A stretch of DNA of 64,000 nt, taken from NCBI GenBank assembly GCA_016748015.1, contig JAAOMT010000690.1, forward strand, positions 295,039 through 359,038. Direction: 5' to 3'. Positions 36,568 to 47,845 of this stretch are shown here, one piece after another; position 1 is the stretch's first letter, and each line of letters opens with the position of its first letter. Under the pieces are notes generated by a model that worked only from the letters and a program-made list of their open reading frames with translations, did not search any database and had not been told where the DNA came from. The DNA comes from Geosiphon pyriformis. Lineage: Eukaryota; Glomeromycota; Glomeromycetes; Archaeosporales; Geosiphonaceae. Both the position numbers and the translations under genes were made by a program.

Positions 36568-38358
36568 AGAATGACAAGGTAATTATTAATGGGTTTTTCA
36601 ATTTTATGAATATTATTCAGCTTGGCTTTTTCTGAGTGAATTAAAGTGATTAAAATTTTCTCCTAACTTTATAAGCACCCAGCTAAGATAATTCGGATTC
36701 TTAATCAACAAACTTGGGCATTGACATGCAATTTTTTGCAATACATGCTTAACAAAAACTCATTCTTAAACACTTTCCAACATAAATAATGTGAAGTCTG
36801 CGCTTTTTCTTTTATATTAAAAAACCATGATTACGAAAAGTGATATATGTTAGCCTTCGCAATTTGGGTTCCGGTATTCGCTGAGCTCAGAAGGTATAAA
36901 GATATGTTTATTACGAGAAACGGGATTGTGGTAAAAAAATCTAGTTAAATCACAAAACAGTTACTTTTGAAAGGAATGTAGTATCACTGACAGAAGATAG
37001 TTGATTCTGGATTTCATGTCATCAGTACAAAATTATAATACTTAAGTACAAATATAGCGGCTCAAAAATGACTCAGTTTAACACAAAATTATGTTATATG
37101 CTATTTCGTCTGATCTCGTACTAATTTTTCCAACTTTTTGGGGTGATTTACTTGAATAAAGATTTTTTCTTAAATTCGGTTGCTAGGTCTCATGGCCTTA
37201 TAGCTTTTGAAGATAATTCAGAGGCCAAATATAATGAAATTTTTAAAGCCTCAGAAAAGAATTCAAAGGTTTTGTGATTTATTAAATTAGAATTTTAATC
37301 ATGGCATATTTATGGCTTCAAAAATGGAAAAATTTAATTTTATTAACTTGATTTCTGTTTAGAAAAATCTAATGTTTACAGGAATATGATAAAGGGTTTT
37401 TAGGTTTCCATTATATATTTTAAGTTTTAGAGAAAGTGATTTAACAATTATCTTTTCTTTTCTACAATTTGCTTGCAAAAATAGATTTCCCATTGAACTT
37501 TTATTCATATTTTCTCCTTTTGTATAAACAAATAATTTTAGGTCCAATTTTTTCTCAACCTTTAGAACATAACATTCAGGTTAAAGAAATCAGGACAACC
37601 ATTTTTAGCTACTTGATTTTTTGAAAAGCATAATTTTTATAATTGAATGAAACGTGCAAAATTTAATATTAATTTAGTTTGAAGAAAGAAATCCAAAGAA
37701 AACTGTAATTTTTTTTTACCTCGATTTTTTTAGGCTCATATTCGATTCTTCACTTTCAAAAAAAATTTTGAGATCTGAAATGGTTCTTACCTCTACCGCC
37801 AGGTACCCCATTTTTTAAATTGGAAACTTCATCTCATTTTTACAATTTTAGTGGTTAAAACATGGCTCTTCAGAAAGTATTTTTGTGATATAAAGACTTC
37901 TTTTAATATATAAAAATTTTACAATAGGAATTCGGGAACAAAAAACAGGTACAAATAAAAATAAATGAAAATTTATTTTATTTATACCCTTAAAACATTT
38001 TCTTATTTTCAAGATGAGTAATTTAAACACCAAAAAGATAATGTCCAAGTATTCCTGAAACTATTTTGGAACACCCATACTGACAGAACAGCATCTCATG
38101 TTGCACAAAGAATGTCCAATATTTGTGATATTAAAAGGATTGTGATGTTTATTTCGGTTCTTTCTTAGGAAAATAAAGGGAGAAAAAATATCAACCTTCG
38201 TTATACTTGCACCAAATATCATGGCAAAGAATATTTCTGTTTTTTAGTTAAATATTTAGCACCATTACCTATGTCAATTAACGAAATACTATATACATGA
38301 CATCATACTTTTCACTTGTAAAGCTACTGGTGTTTTCGATGAAAAGTGGATTTGGTTT
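36568..38358. other. Intergenic region
   Basis: AT-rich, downstream of the F-box-like gene and of the Sel1 gene. Open frames at 37359-37547 and 37848-38048 (minus) have AT-type composition and no domain. Nothing else is recognised. Confidence 0.6.
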
Positions 38359-39105
38359 TTAAACTTTAAATATAGTGCTGAGAAGACACTTGATTTCGTT
38401 CTCGTTATTTTTTTCCATGTTTGCTGTGCAAAATTTGATAGCTGAAAATATATCAATATTGGTGCCAATTCCATTTTTAGAATAAAGTGCCAATTGTCTA
38501 CTGGCAAGTAAATTTCCTCCTTGAGCACTTTTTTCTAAACAAATTACAACGTTCCGTTTATTAGGTGTTCTCTCAAGATAGCATCTGGCGAGTTGATTGT
38601 ACGCTTCAGGATTACCACGATTAGCCGCATATTTATACCAATAAAAAGCGGACTGAAAATTTTCATTTGTTCCAATTTCCCACTCATAGCACCTTCCAAC
38701 CATAACTGCCCCATTCATATCTCCCATGTTAGCTGCCTTTTTATAATATTTGTAAGCTATTAGTTTATGATTGAGAACCTCCATGATCCTTTCGTAGAAA
38801 AATCCAGCCAACGTCATGCGAGCGGCATTTGTTTGATTAAAGTGTAATTCAAGCAAGATACCTCTGGCATCATACGCCTCCCATTTGATCGTAAGACGAA
38901 TTACATGAAGAATTTTATCCAGTGATGTTCCATTATTAAACGCTTTATTGAAGATTTCCAGGAGCGTATTGATAGCTGCCTCGATTTCTGGCCTTTTTGT
39001 TGGCTTTACATCATTCTCGTATGTCTCGTTAAACCAATATTTATTAGGAAATGCCGAGCCCCAAGGAATAACGGTCTCGTTAAAATTATGAGCCATGATA
39101 TTCAA
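38359..39105 (-). CDS. Sel1-repeat protein A
   Basis: Single exon, 248 residues. The N-terminal 110 residues are helical and carry an unassigned region (EAAINTLLEIFNKAF). From about 130 to 225 there are three Sel1-like (SLR) units with the usual pattern: AYKYYKKAANMGDMNGA, then SAFYWYKYAANRGNPEAYN, and CLEKSAQGGNLLASRQLALY, each with Ala/Gly at the helix-packing sites. SLR solenoids act as protein-protein scaffolds. No kinase domain, signal peptide or membrane segment is present, unlike many fungal kinase-Sel1 fusions. A second in-frame Met at position 4 could be the start. It is the most divergent of the three Sel1 proteins here. Confidence 0.85.
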   Translation of the reverse strand: MNIMAHNFNETVIPWGSAFPNKYWFNETYENDVKPTKRPEIEAAINTLLEIFNKAFNNGTSLDKILHVIRLTIKWEAYDARGILLELHFNQTNAARMTLAGFFYERIMEVLNHKLIAYKYYKKAANMGDMNGAVMVGRCYEWEIGTNENFQSAFYWYKYAANRGNPEAYNQLARCYLERTPNKRNVVICLEKSAQGGNLLASRQLALYSKNGIGTNIDIFSAIKFCTANMEKNNENEIKCLLSTIFKV

Positions 39106-41213
39106 AAATGTTTTATTGATGCTTGAAAATCAGGGCAGCCCGTTTTTTTTTTTATAGTAAGTTTGACATAACATGAAATTGCGTAACAAATTGATAATAA
39201 CTTCAGACCCACGATCACCTGACTACCAGCAAAGTGTCTGCCTAGAAATAATTGTTTCATTCTAAAATAGTTCAGCATTTATAATCTGCTATGGTAAAAA
39301 AGGCTAGTTAGATTTGTTATGGATTATCTATCGGGCCACATCTTAAACTATGGAATGCTGTTTATAGGCCTTATTAGTTTAATATAATAAGTTTAAGCTA
39401 TTTTCAAAAATCAGGACACAGCAACTTGTGTATTTATTCCATATATTGTACATTTTAGCTTCAATTCATACTTTATTTCATTTTATTTTGTTTAATTAGC
39501 GCTAGTTACTTTATTCTTGTAATTATAAAATCAGATAATTTCATAAATTTTTGAGCTTTTCAGTAACAATTCCATAAAAATGCTCAATTCATTATTGAAA
39601 ATAATATCTGTTTGATTTTACAAGTCTGGATATTTTATATCAATTTTTAAATGTAAACTGTACCTTTGAAAAATATTTTTGTAGTGATTACTATTAAAAA
39701 AAAAAGGTAATTAATTCGAAATAAAGTAGTCGAGTATTTTTAATTTTGGTCATTATTTTAAGCTTATCAAATTTAAAAGAAAAAGTACACTTAATTTATA
39801 AATTTATAATTTAAAAATTAAACAAATTTATAACTTATAAATTGTCTTAAACTTTAGAATATTTCTAAGGACTTGGTTAGTTTTAAAATTTTGCTAGTTA
39901 ATAATCGATAATTTTTTGCAATTTTTTAATCAATAATCACTTAGTATGTTTAGAAAATTTAACTTTATATGTTGTACTTGAAAAAACGTGTTAAAAAATC
40001 TGCGTCTTTACCTTTTCTCAAACCCAATTCAATCAAAAATTTATCAGAATTAATATAGTTTTAACTTTGAAGAAAATATTTAATGTGAAACCAATTTTTT
40101 ACTCATAAGTGGATTTTTAAATTACTATGAAAACTCAATTATTTTTTCTTATATTAATCGAATCATCAAGGTTAAGGTTCATCTTTTTTTTGTTGTGAAT
40201 GAATATTTTGAATACATGGAGCACCGAAAACATGTTTACTTTGATTCCGGTTAACAAGATTAGAATTTGAAAATATAAAAGATTTATTTTTTAAACTGGT
40301 ATAGTATTCATTTGAGATTTTCAAATATCAAATTTTCTAAAGCACTCTTTTTAGTTGAACATAGAAAGCCAAATTTAAAATTCTCCTAAAACTCAAATTC
40401 TGGATCGATCGTTTAATTCGGGAAAAAGTTAAGTTTTGATATGAAAATTTAGAGTTTGGGATTTCCAATATTTCTTTTTTTATTCCACATAAACAAACTA
40501 TAAAGTTTAAAAGAAAGCTAGATATCTATAGTGAGACAAAATTAAAGTTTTTTTTGAATTGATATTGTCACCTGAAAAGATTATTCTAATTTTCTCTATT
40601 AGAGGAAAATTTAAACCTCAAAGTCTTTCTGTTTAACATTGGATGAAATTCATAGGTATAACCGGCTTTATGACAAAAGGTTTTTCAAGGATCCATGACC
40701 ACTTATGAACCATCAAAATTGGTCAAGAAATTTAAGGTTACTTGAATTTTAAAAAAAGGCTTCATAAAACTAAAATTCTTATGGTTCAACTTGGAAGAGA
40801 TTTTACAATCCGAGTTTTTTGAACTGGTTAAAGGAATTTGAGTTTCATTATATTGTTGAAACTTTAAATCTCAATACATTCTGTAAAATATATCTTCAAG
40901 TATGAAAAAAAGGGAGAAAGTTGCTTAAGTTTGAGAATCTATCATAAAAATGTTTACAGCTTAAAAATTTTTTTTGGTTAAACTTTCTAAATCTTAATGG
41001 TACTTATATAGTTAGAAATTTGTAAAATCATCAACCTTTTAGGTCTTAATAAAAAGAAAATAAATTTAGTAAGGTAGTAAATCTTAGATAAAATATTATT
41101 TTAGAAAATTATACATGCTACATATATTCAAATTCCTGCTACAAAAATTGATAGTTTACAAAACTTTATAGCTGCTGCATTAAAGAAGATGTTTGACAAT
41201 ATTACTGCTTTTC
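39106..41213. other. AT-rich intergenic region
   Basis: No open frame of interest and no repeat noted over about 2.1 kb. It includes the upstream region of the Sel1 gene. Confidence 0.65.
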
Positions 41214-41912
41214 TTAATTTTGACCTTGCCTTTCTTCTGGGCTTTGATTTTTGGGTTTTGGAAAGTCAGGGCCAGTTAAAGTTTGACTTAAAAATGAACT
41301 GTTCTGCTTAATGGCATTTATATTAGGCTTAACACTTTCAAAAAAAGCGTTTGAATTTGTTCTGCTTAAATTTGAGATCAAGTGTGATATTGAAGGTAGC
41401 CAAGGGTGGTTTGGTAGTGTTGTAAATTGATTTCCCACTGTTTGTCGTGGAACTGGCAAAGTCCAGTTTTCTATCCAAGGAAATGTTGGCTGTGAGACTG
41501 TATTTGGATACCTTTGGCTCAATTTTGATATATTCGAAAATGAATTAAAGTTCCAAGATTCCACAATTTGTGGTTTAAAGGTTTGTTCTTTGGATGGTTT
41601 GACAAGAGTAAGTTTCGATCCGAGTATTGGGTCAGGATCTTCTGAAAAATCGCTTTTATTTTCGAGCAGGGGAAAATTTGGGCACTTTTGTAACATCCTA
41701 TCTATCCGTGTTTTCGTTGAGTAAATAACCTCTTTGGTCTTGGACTGAGGCCCTCTTTTTTTACTAATCGGTTTAAAGGTACAGCACAATTCGTTTTTTT
41801 TACAATTTTTGCATGGACCCGGAAAACCACTACATTTAATCTTTTTAACTTGGCAATAAGTACAAGCGTAACGAACCTTGAATTGCTTTTCTGGGACATA
41901 TTCGTCCGACAT
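41214..41912 (-). CDS. Zn2Cys6 (Gal4-type) DNA-binding protein, short
   Basis: Single exon, 232 residues. Residues 17-44 hold a canonical zinc binuclear cluster: Cys17-x2-Cys20-x6-Cys27-x6-Cys34-x2-Cys37-x6-Cys44, with an additional Cys43 and basic residues between the second and third Cys (QVKKIK). A Lys/Arg-rich linker follows. The remainder is Pro/Ser/Asn/Phe-rich and looks disordered (PTFPWIENWTLPVP). This class is essentially fungal. The usual middle homology region is absent, so the product is much shorter than typical Gal4-type activators; it could be a truncated regulator, a competitor for DNA sites, or incomplete if further exons lie downstream. Nuclear location is expected. Confidence 0.9.
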   Translation of the reverse strand: MSDEYVPEKQFKVRYACTYCQVKKIKCSGFPGPCKNCKKNELCCTFKPISKKRGPQSKTKEVIYSTKTRIDRMLQKCPNFPLLENKSDFSEDPDPILGSKLTLVKPSKEQTFKPQIVESWNFNSFSNISKLSQRYPNTVSQPTFPWIENWTLPVPRQTVGNQFTTLPNHPWLPSISHLISNLSRTNSNAFFESVKPNINAIKQNSSFLSQTLTGPDFPKPKNQSPEERQGQN

Positions 41913-44900
41913 TAAAGTGGGATCCCAGAAAAGCTTAAAAAGAAAGAAAATTCAAAAGTAATTATACCAAGGGTACTGTCAGAGGCTTAAAGTGTTTAGA
42001 AAAAAAAAATCTTTCCTAAAAGTAAATTTCGCGAGGAATTTTCTTCGAGTTTTAGGGAATTTGGTAGAGATAAATTTAGGTTCTTGTCCCATTAAATTTA
42101 TAGTTTTTAGAGGTTGTCCCTCAAAAAAATCTGATATTTTCGATTTCTAAAACCAATTTTTTCCCATTGTTCTGTAATAAGGCACAAGATTTTTTATCAG
42201 TGATCCTCACTAGACAAAAGAATACACATTTAAAAGGTCAGCTCACAGAAAATTAACGCGAAAAATAAAGCACATCACGAGTTTATCACCTTGTGTTTCA
42301 AAAGCCATGTGCAATATTTTCCATTAAAGTTTTATGCTTATAAAATTATTTAAGAAATTTATTTAATAAAACACAGCCTTTTCATTACAAAAATATTTCC
42401 TTTTTTATGAATTATATAGAAAGAATAAGGTTCACATGAATTGAAAACAAGATCAAGTCTTAGCTCAGTCTTAAATAATTACCTTTTTCATACTCATAAT
42501 ACAAGAAAATTATGTAAAAATAGCACATAAACCCGTTTCAAGGAATTAGAACACACAAATATCACTTATTGAATAAGTTAATTAATCATTGAAATACGTT
42601 TAGAGCAATTTGATGTGAACCAATAACATTGAGCTATTTTTTAAATTTTGAATTAGATCATCCTAATTTTTTTGATAAATATAAACCATATTTTTCTTTG
42701 TTTTTCATGAAATAAAGAATTATTTTTCTTAACTTTAAAAATCTCTTGATTATAAACTCTAAAAAATTTAATTAAAAATTTAAGTAATTGGGATTCAAAA
42801 CAAAGAAATATGTATTAAGATTGTTTCACTAACCAAAAATATATTAAACCAAACATAATTTTTTCTTCTAATAAAGTTATCGAATTTATTTAAAATTTTT
42901 TGCTGTAACGTTAAGCTCTTTTGTTTTAAAATTGTTGTACCCCAGATTATATGTGATTCTAAACCTAGCCTATGGTCTTTGATTTGCAACGCATATAAGA
43001 AACCAGGATTTTGGTAATAGCTACCACAAAAGAGCCTTTGTGTTTACGAGACTCAATTTAAGCTTTTCGATTAAACCTCCAAAATTTGTAATGTTTAATT
43101 TACCAAAACCAATAAAAATCAAGTCAATATATGTTTTTCACTCTGGATCCTTTAATTAAATAGATTGTAAGTAAAATGGATTTTAAAAAATTAAATTGGG
43201 AACGAATTTTGATAGAATTTAAAATTTAAAATTTTTTTTAGCATCTATGAATTCAAAGTTCAATCGCATGTTTCCCTATGAGATGAGATAAGCCCGAGCC
43301 ATGGTCTAGGCCTCATGAATACATATACGTTTAAGCTCTGGGATGATTGGAAATAATTTCTACTCATAAATATTTTCAGTAGCCTGATGGGTATTTTTTA
43401 GAAACTTTGTTTCATATTTTTCTTGAAAGATTTCTTTATAAGGAATTACAAGAATTTTATTTTATCTTTTTAAATTAAGAGCATCAATTTCGATATTCCA
43501 AAGTAAAATTTTCTAAGCAACATTCAAAATGGTATTTGAAATGTTTGTTAATGTTTTATTATTCAATTTGAGTTATCTCATTGTATATTTTGAGAATTAA
43601 ATACTACCAATCTGTTCAAAAAGATAAATAGCAGGCTGAACCTTATTAAATTTTCAAGGCCAAACATATTGAAATATTCTGTCAAATTAAAATTAAAAAT
43701 TCTTGGAAATAAAACAATTCTTTCTATGGATATCTTGTATTTTTCGCGGCATATATTTTTTGTAACTTATTCTAGTGGAATTATACCAAATCTTCTACTA
43801 TTTTCCAATGCCATTTTTAAGATTCAAAAAACTGCTCAAATTTTTATAAAATAAAAAATTTTCTCAAAAGCTTTATATTTAATTACGTCTTGACTTAAGA
43901 AAAGGAAAGTTTATCATTACTTTATAAACTTCAAATTTTGTCTTTAATTTATAACGAGTGTAAAGGAGGAAATAGGCTTAAGATAAATATGTTATAGATT
44001 TCCCCCCAAGTCTTAGAAAATTTTAAAAAGTCGAATTTATGATGAAAGAAACTCATGCGTTTCGACCTGAAAATCAGCCAGCGTCATAAAAACAGTTGCA
44101 ATCGCACACAAAAAAAATTCTCAAAATTTCAAATTATTTTTTATTTAAAATTATGAGACTTTTATTATTAATTACGGAAATACATACGACATTTATTTCA
44201 AACAAAAGACTGCGGAACTAATTAAGGTAAGCTTAGATAACAATTTTTTTCGCTACATCATATATACAGAAAGTATCGTTATTTTACAACTTGGTAGTAA
44301 TAATATTTTTATTTAAATTCAAAATACTTCGAATTTCACTCGAAAAAGATTTTCATATTCTTGTTCTTTACAGAAAAAAATAGTGAGGACAACATTTATA
44401 ATTATTAGAAATTAAATGAATATCTAAAATTCCTTTTGTTATTTTTCCAATCTCTAATTCTTATATAAAAAATGATGCGTACCAAAATTTTTGGTGTTCG
44501 ATTTCTTCTGTGAGCCACTGTAAATCCTCTGCTATACTTAAAAATGTTAATAGCGAAAGGTATTCATTAAATAAATACCAAAGGATGGAAAAGTCAATCA
44601 CGAGATTGATCATGTTAACAGTCCCTGATCAACTCATAATTTGTGAGTCTAACAAATTAAGCAATATTGGGAGGCATATCTGGCAACAGGATATAAAAGG
44701 CTTCAACAAATATGGATCTTAAAGGCACTTAATTTTTTTTATTCTGTTTGATAATACATAATGCGTATTCTATAAAATAATCTCCTAATAAAAGCCGGTA
44801 TACGTTGTTTTCATCCCAGGCCCGCAAAGATGCTTTGGAGAAATTTTAACCGTAAAACTTGCATCAGCTTTGATATGTTGAATTTCCAATTTTGGGCGAT

Positions 44901-45030
44901 AATTGAGAAATGATTTCAATTAATAGGTTACGTTTCGAAAATAGCGTTTTTTTCTCATGGAGTTGTTTTGCAACAAAAAAGATTTCTTGTATCAGGCATT
45001 TCCGCTGCAACACGATCTCTTAGAAACCCA
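41913..45030. other. AT-rich intergenic region
   Basis: Contains copy B of the dispersed repeat. A + strand frame at 44510-44722 ends IKGFNKYGS, which resembles a short piece of Sel1 protein B, but this is too brief to call. The frame of the NADH dehydrogenase first exon stays open upstream to about 44900 without an ATG. Confidence 0.55.
44261..44378. repeat. Dispersed repeat, copy B
   Basis: Counterpart of 27684-27800, in the same orientation, with shared blocks ACAACTTGGTA, CTTCGAATTTCACT and TTGTTCTTTACAGAAAA. The secondary shared block GTGTTCGATTTCTT lies at about 44493, only 115 nt away, against 650 nt in copy A, so the copies differ by a large insertion or deletion. Confidence 0.6.
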
Positions 45031-47527
45031 ATGTATCCGTTATTTCCCCCTTTATCTAAATTGATTATTCGAAGAAGCGTTACGTCTCTTGGCAAGACTC
45101 AAGGTATCTTAAAATCGAATCTCTGCTTCCAGTAATAAAGCCTTTTACTAATTAAATTGATTGAATTTTTAAATGTTTTAATCCAGGAAGATTGCTTATC
45201 CTAGGTATGAAATTTTAGATTTTCATAAACTTTGTTTGAATGACTTTCCCGCTTCTAATGTCATTCATTATTGAATCATAGGTTCTGGATGGGCAGGTAA
45301 ATTATTTGGTTCAATCTTAATAGCTTTTCGGTATAAAAATTTCTGATATTAAGCATTGTTTATTTTTAGGATTCAAGCTTTTAAAAGATATGCCGACAAA
45401 ATTTTATGAACTTGTCGTTATATCACCAAGGCAATTAATGCTCTAAATTTTAAAATCTGCAATTTGAATATCAAAGAACGTCAAAATTTAACTGGTTGTT
45501 CTGTATTCCCTATCAGAAACTACTTTGTCTTCACACCGCTTCTCGCGAGCACTTCAGTTGGGACTTTAGAATTTAGGTGTATAACAGAGCCTGTGAGAAA
45601 ATTTTCGCCTAAAGTTTTATATTACCAGGCATATGCTGATACGATAGGTAAAATAAAAAAGTAAATCTTTTTACTTCAATCGCAGAGGAGTTATTAATTT
45701 ATTTTCTTCTTTTAATTTCAAAGATTTTGATAAGCAATTAGTTTATTGCACATCCAATCTAGAAGACAAGCGTGATAAGTTCACAGTACCATATGATACC
45801 TTGGTCATAGCCGTGGGAGCGAACTCAAACACTTTTGGAATTCCTGGAGTTGGTGAACACGCACTCTTCTTGAAAGATATTTCTGATGCTCGAAAAATTC
45901 GATCAAGAGTTATTGAATGCTTTGAACATGCCAGTCAACCTGATGTTTCAGAAGAAGATCAATTAGGATTGCTACAGTTTGCTGTGATTGGAGGAGGGCC
46001 AACGGTAAAACAAATTAAATTTTGCTATGTACATGTAAATGGTTGTTAAAAATATTTTAAAATTCTAATTTTTTAAATATTGTCTCCTCTCTTTATTATC
46101 ACACACCATAGGGAATTGAATTTAGCGCCGAGCTGTACGTATCACCTTCTATGAAAATCTGATGAAGCTTGGTTAATAATCAGGATTCATTATTAGCTAC
46201 GATTTTATATCTGAAGATTTGACAAAATTATATCCATTGTTAATGACAAAAGTAAGTTGCACTTCAAAATTACTGAAATTTTTAAGGACTATCGTCTTTC
46301 AATTTTTGCTCTTGCCATTTCTCGAATTTTTCTAGGTTAGGCTTGCAGTTTATGATATCGCACCACAAATACTGGGGTCTTTTGATGTTGGTCTTCGTGA
46401 TTATGCAACTAAAAAGTTCACCAGAAAGGGCATCTCTATTCGCACTGGTAGAACTGTACTGGAAGTTAAAAAGACCCATCTTGTTATAAAAGAGGACGGA
46501 GAGGTTTTGTTTTTCAAATCGTTCGAAAATTCCCGAGTAAGATCCTCACACAAATTATCTGAAATTTTAGGTGCCATATGGAATGGTTGTATGGGCAACA
46601 GGTAAGTTGGAAAACCATGAATCATTCTACAAAACAACAATTTATCTTCATAATGCGATAAACTTCCGCAAGGTCTTACCGATAATCCTCTAACCAGAAG
46701 CATCGGAGACAGAATCATAAAAGATCAATCGGCGAAAAGGTATTTCTAAGAATAAGGGCTCTAATGTAGATTTAATAAAAAAACAAACCTTCGCTCTCTT
46801 TTCTTAGACTTTTAACTGACCCACGGCTAAGAATTTTAAAGAAAGACACTGGACTGCCCATGGCGAATGTGTAAGTTGTCTTTTTCATGTTGACCAACCG
46901 TTAATTTATTCACTCATTATCACTAGGTATGCAATTGGAGACTGTGCAACAATAAAAGATAATGATCTTCCGGCTACAGCACAAGTCGCCAATCAAAAGG
47001 CGATGTATCTTCGCAAAGGTCGGGGGACATCAATAACTCTCTTAGTACGCAATTATTTGAAACACTACTAATTGTATACCATCTTTTAGTTTTGGACGAC
47101 CTTTCAAGAGATCCTAATGCTGACGTTAAACCGTTTGTCTTTCACAATCTCGGTTATTATTTTCTATGCACTCAATTTTTGGTTTCTATGTCAATTTACC
47201 AGGCTCTATTAATTAACATGCGGAAAACAATTTATTTAGGTGTCATGGCATACATTGGCAAGAAAGAAGGTAAAATTTCAAATCATCATGTTTTTCTCAC
47301 TAACTTCGAACGTTCAATCTTACATTAATGAACCATATTTGTTTTAAAAAGCGCTTGTTGACCTGACAAAAGTTGTGAGCCCCAAGGCCAAGGAATCAGG
47401 GGTTCTTGCTTGGCTATTGTGGCGATCGGTTTATTTCAGTTATACAGTTTCCCTTCGAAACAAGTTGCTGATACCAATGTATTGGTTTCTTACCTTTTTC
47501 TTTGGTCGTGATATCACCCGATTTTGA
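45031..47527 (+). CDS. Alternative (type II) NADH:ubiquinone oxidoreductase, mitochondrial
   Basis: Sixteen exons: 45031-45103, 45187-45204, 45282-45296, 45370-45430, 45517-45647, 45724-46004, 46112-46134, 46197-46251, 46336-46503, 46571-46601, 46673-46739, 46808-46870, 46927-47018, 47090-47152, 47240-47269 and 47352-47527. The sum is 1347 nt, 448 residues, with all phases agreeing. It is a rotenone-insensitive, non-pumping flavoenzyme of the NDE/NDI group that passes electrons from NADH to ubiquinone at the inner mitochondrial membrane. The start has a basic, hydroxylated presequence (LIIRRSVTS). FAD site: LLILGSGWAG. Conserved core: [18 protein letters not shown] site: VIGGGPTGIEF. Second FAD contact: YAIGDCA. 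The C-terminal membrane-binding segment ends FFGRDITRF. No EF-hand insert is present. One intron (45431-45516) is GC-AG. The start may lie further upstream. Confidence 0.94.
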
Positions 47528-47845
47528 CCAAATCGCCTTTATTTGGAAGAAGATTTTTAACCTTAGTATGCATTTCAGTCATATTTTTAGTTTGAAATGA
47601 TATTTTATTTTGAAAACCGGACAGATATTAATCTTGTTACTTTTTAGAAGATTAATTCATTAATATTTTATTTAATTTGGTTTTGGAATAGGCCAAAGTA
47701 TAATTTCCGGTGACAATTTTTCAAACTTGTTATAGTGAGGAAAATATTTTTTCCTTGATAGCGTTTCTGTCTTGAAATGTCATTTTTATGAACTGGAGAA
47801 TTAAATCTCTTAAAAATATTTGCTCAGCTTCACAGATCATATTCA
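47528..47845. other. Shared 3' region of convergent genes
   Basis: 318 AT-rich bases between the stops of the NADH dehydrogenase (+) and Sel1 protein B (-). No feature is seen. Confidence 0.7.

Noticed and set aside
44510-44722. Frame ending IKGFNKYGS, similar to a spacer in Sel1 protein B
   Set aside because: The similarity covers only six or seven residues and no Sel1 repeat is present; probably coincidence.
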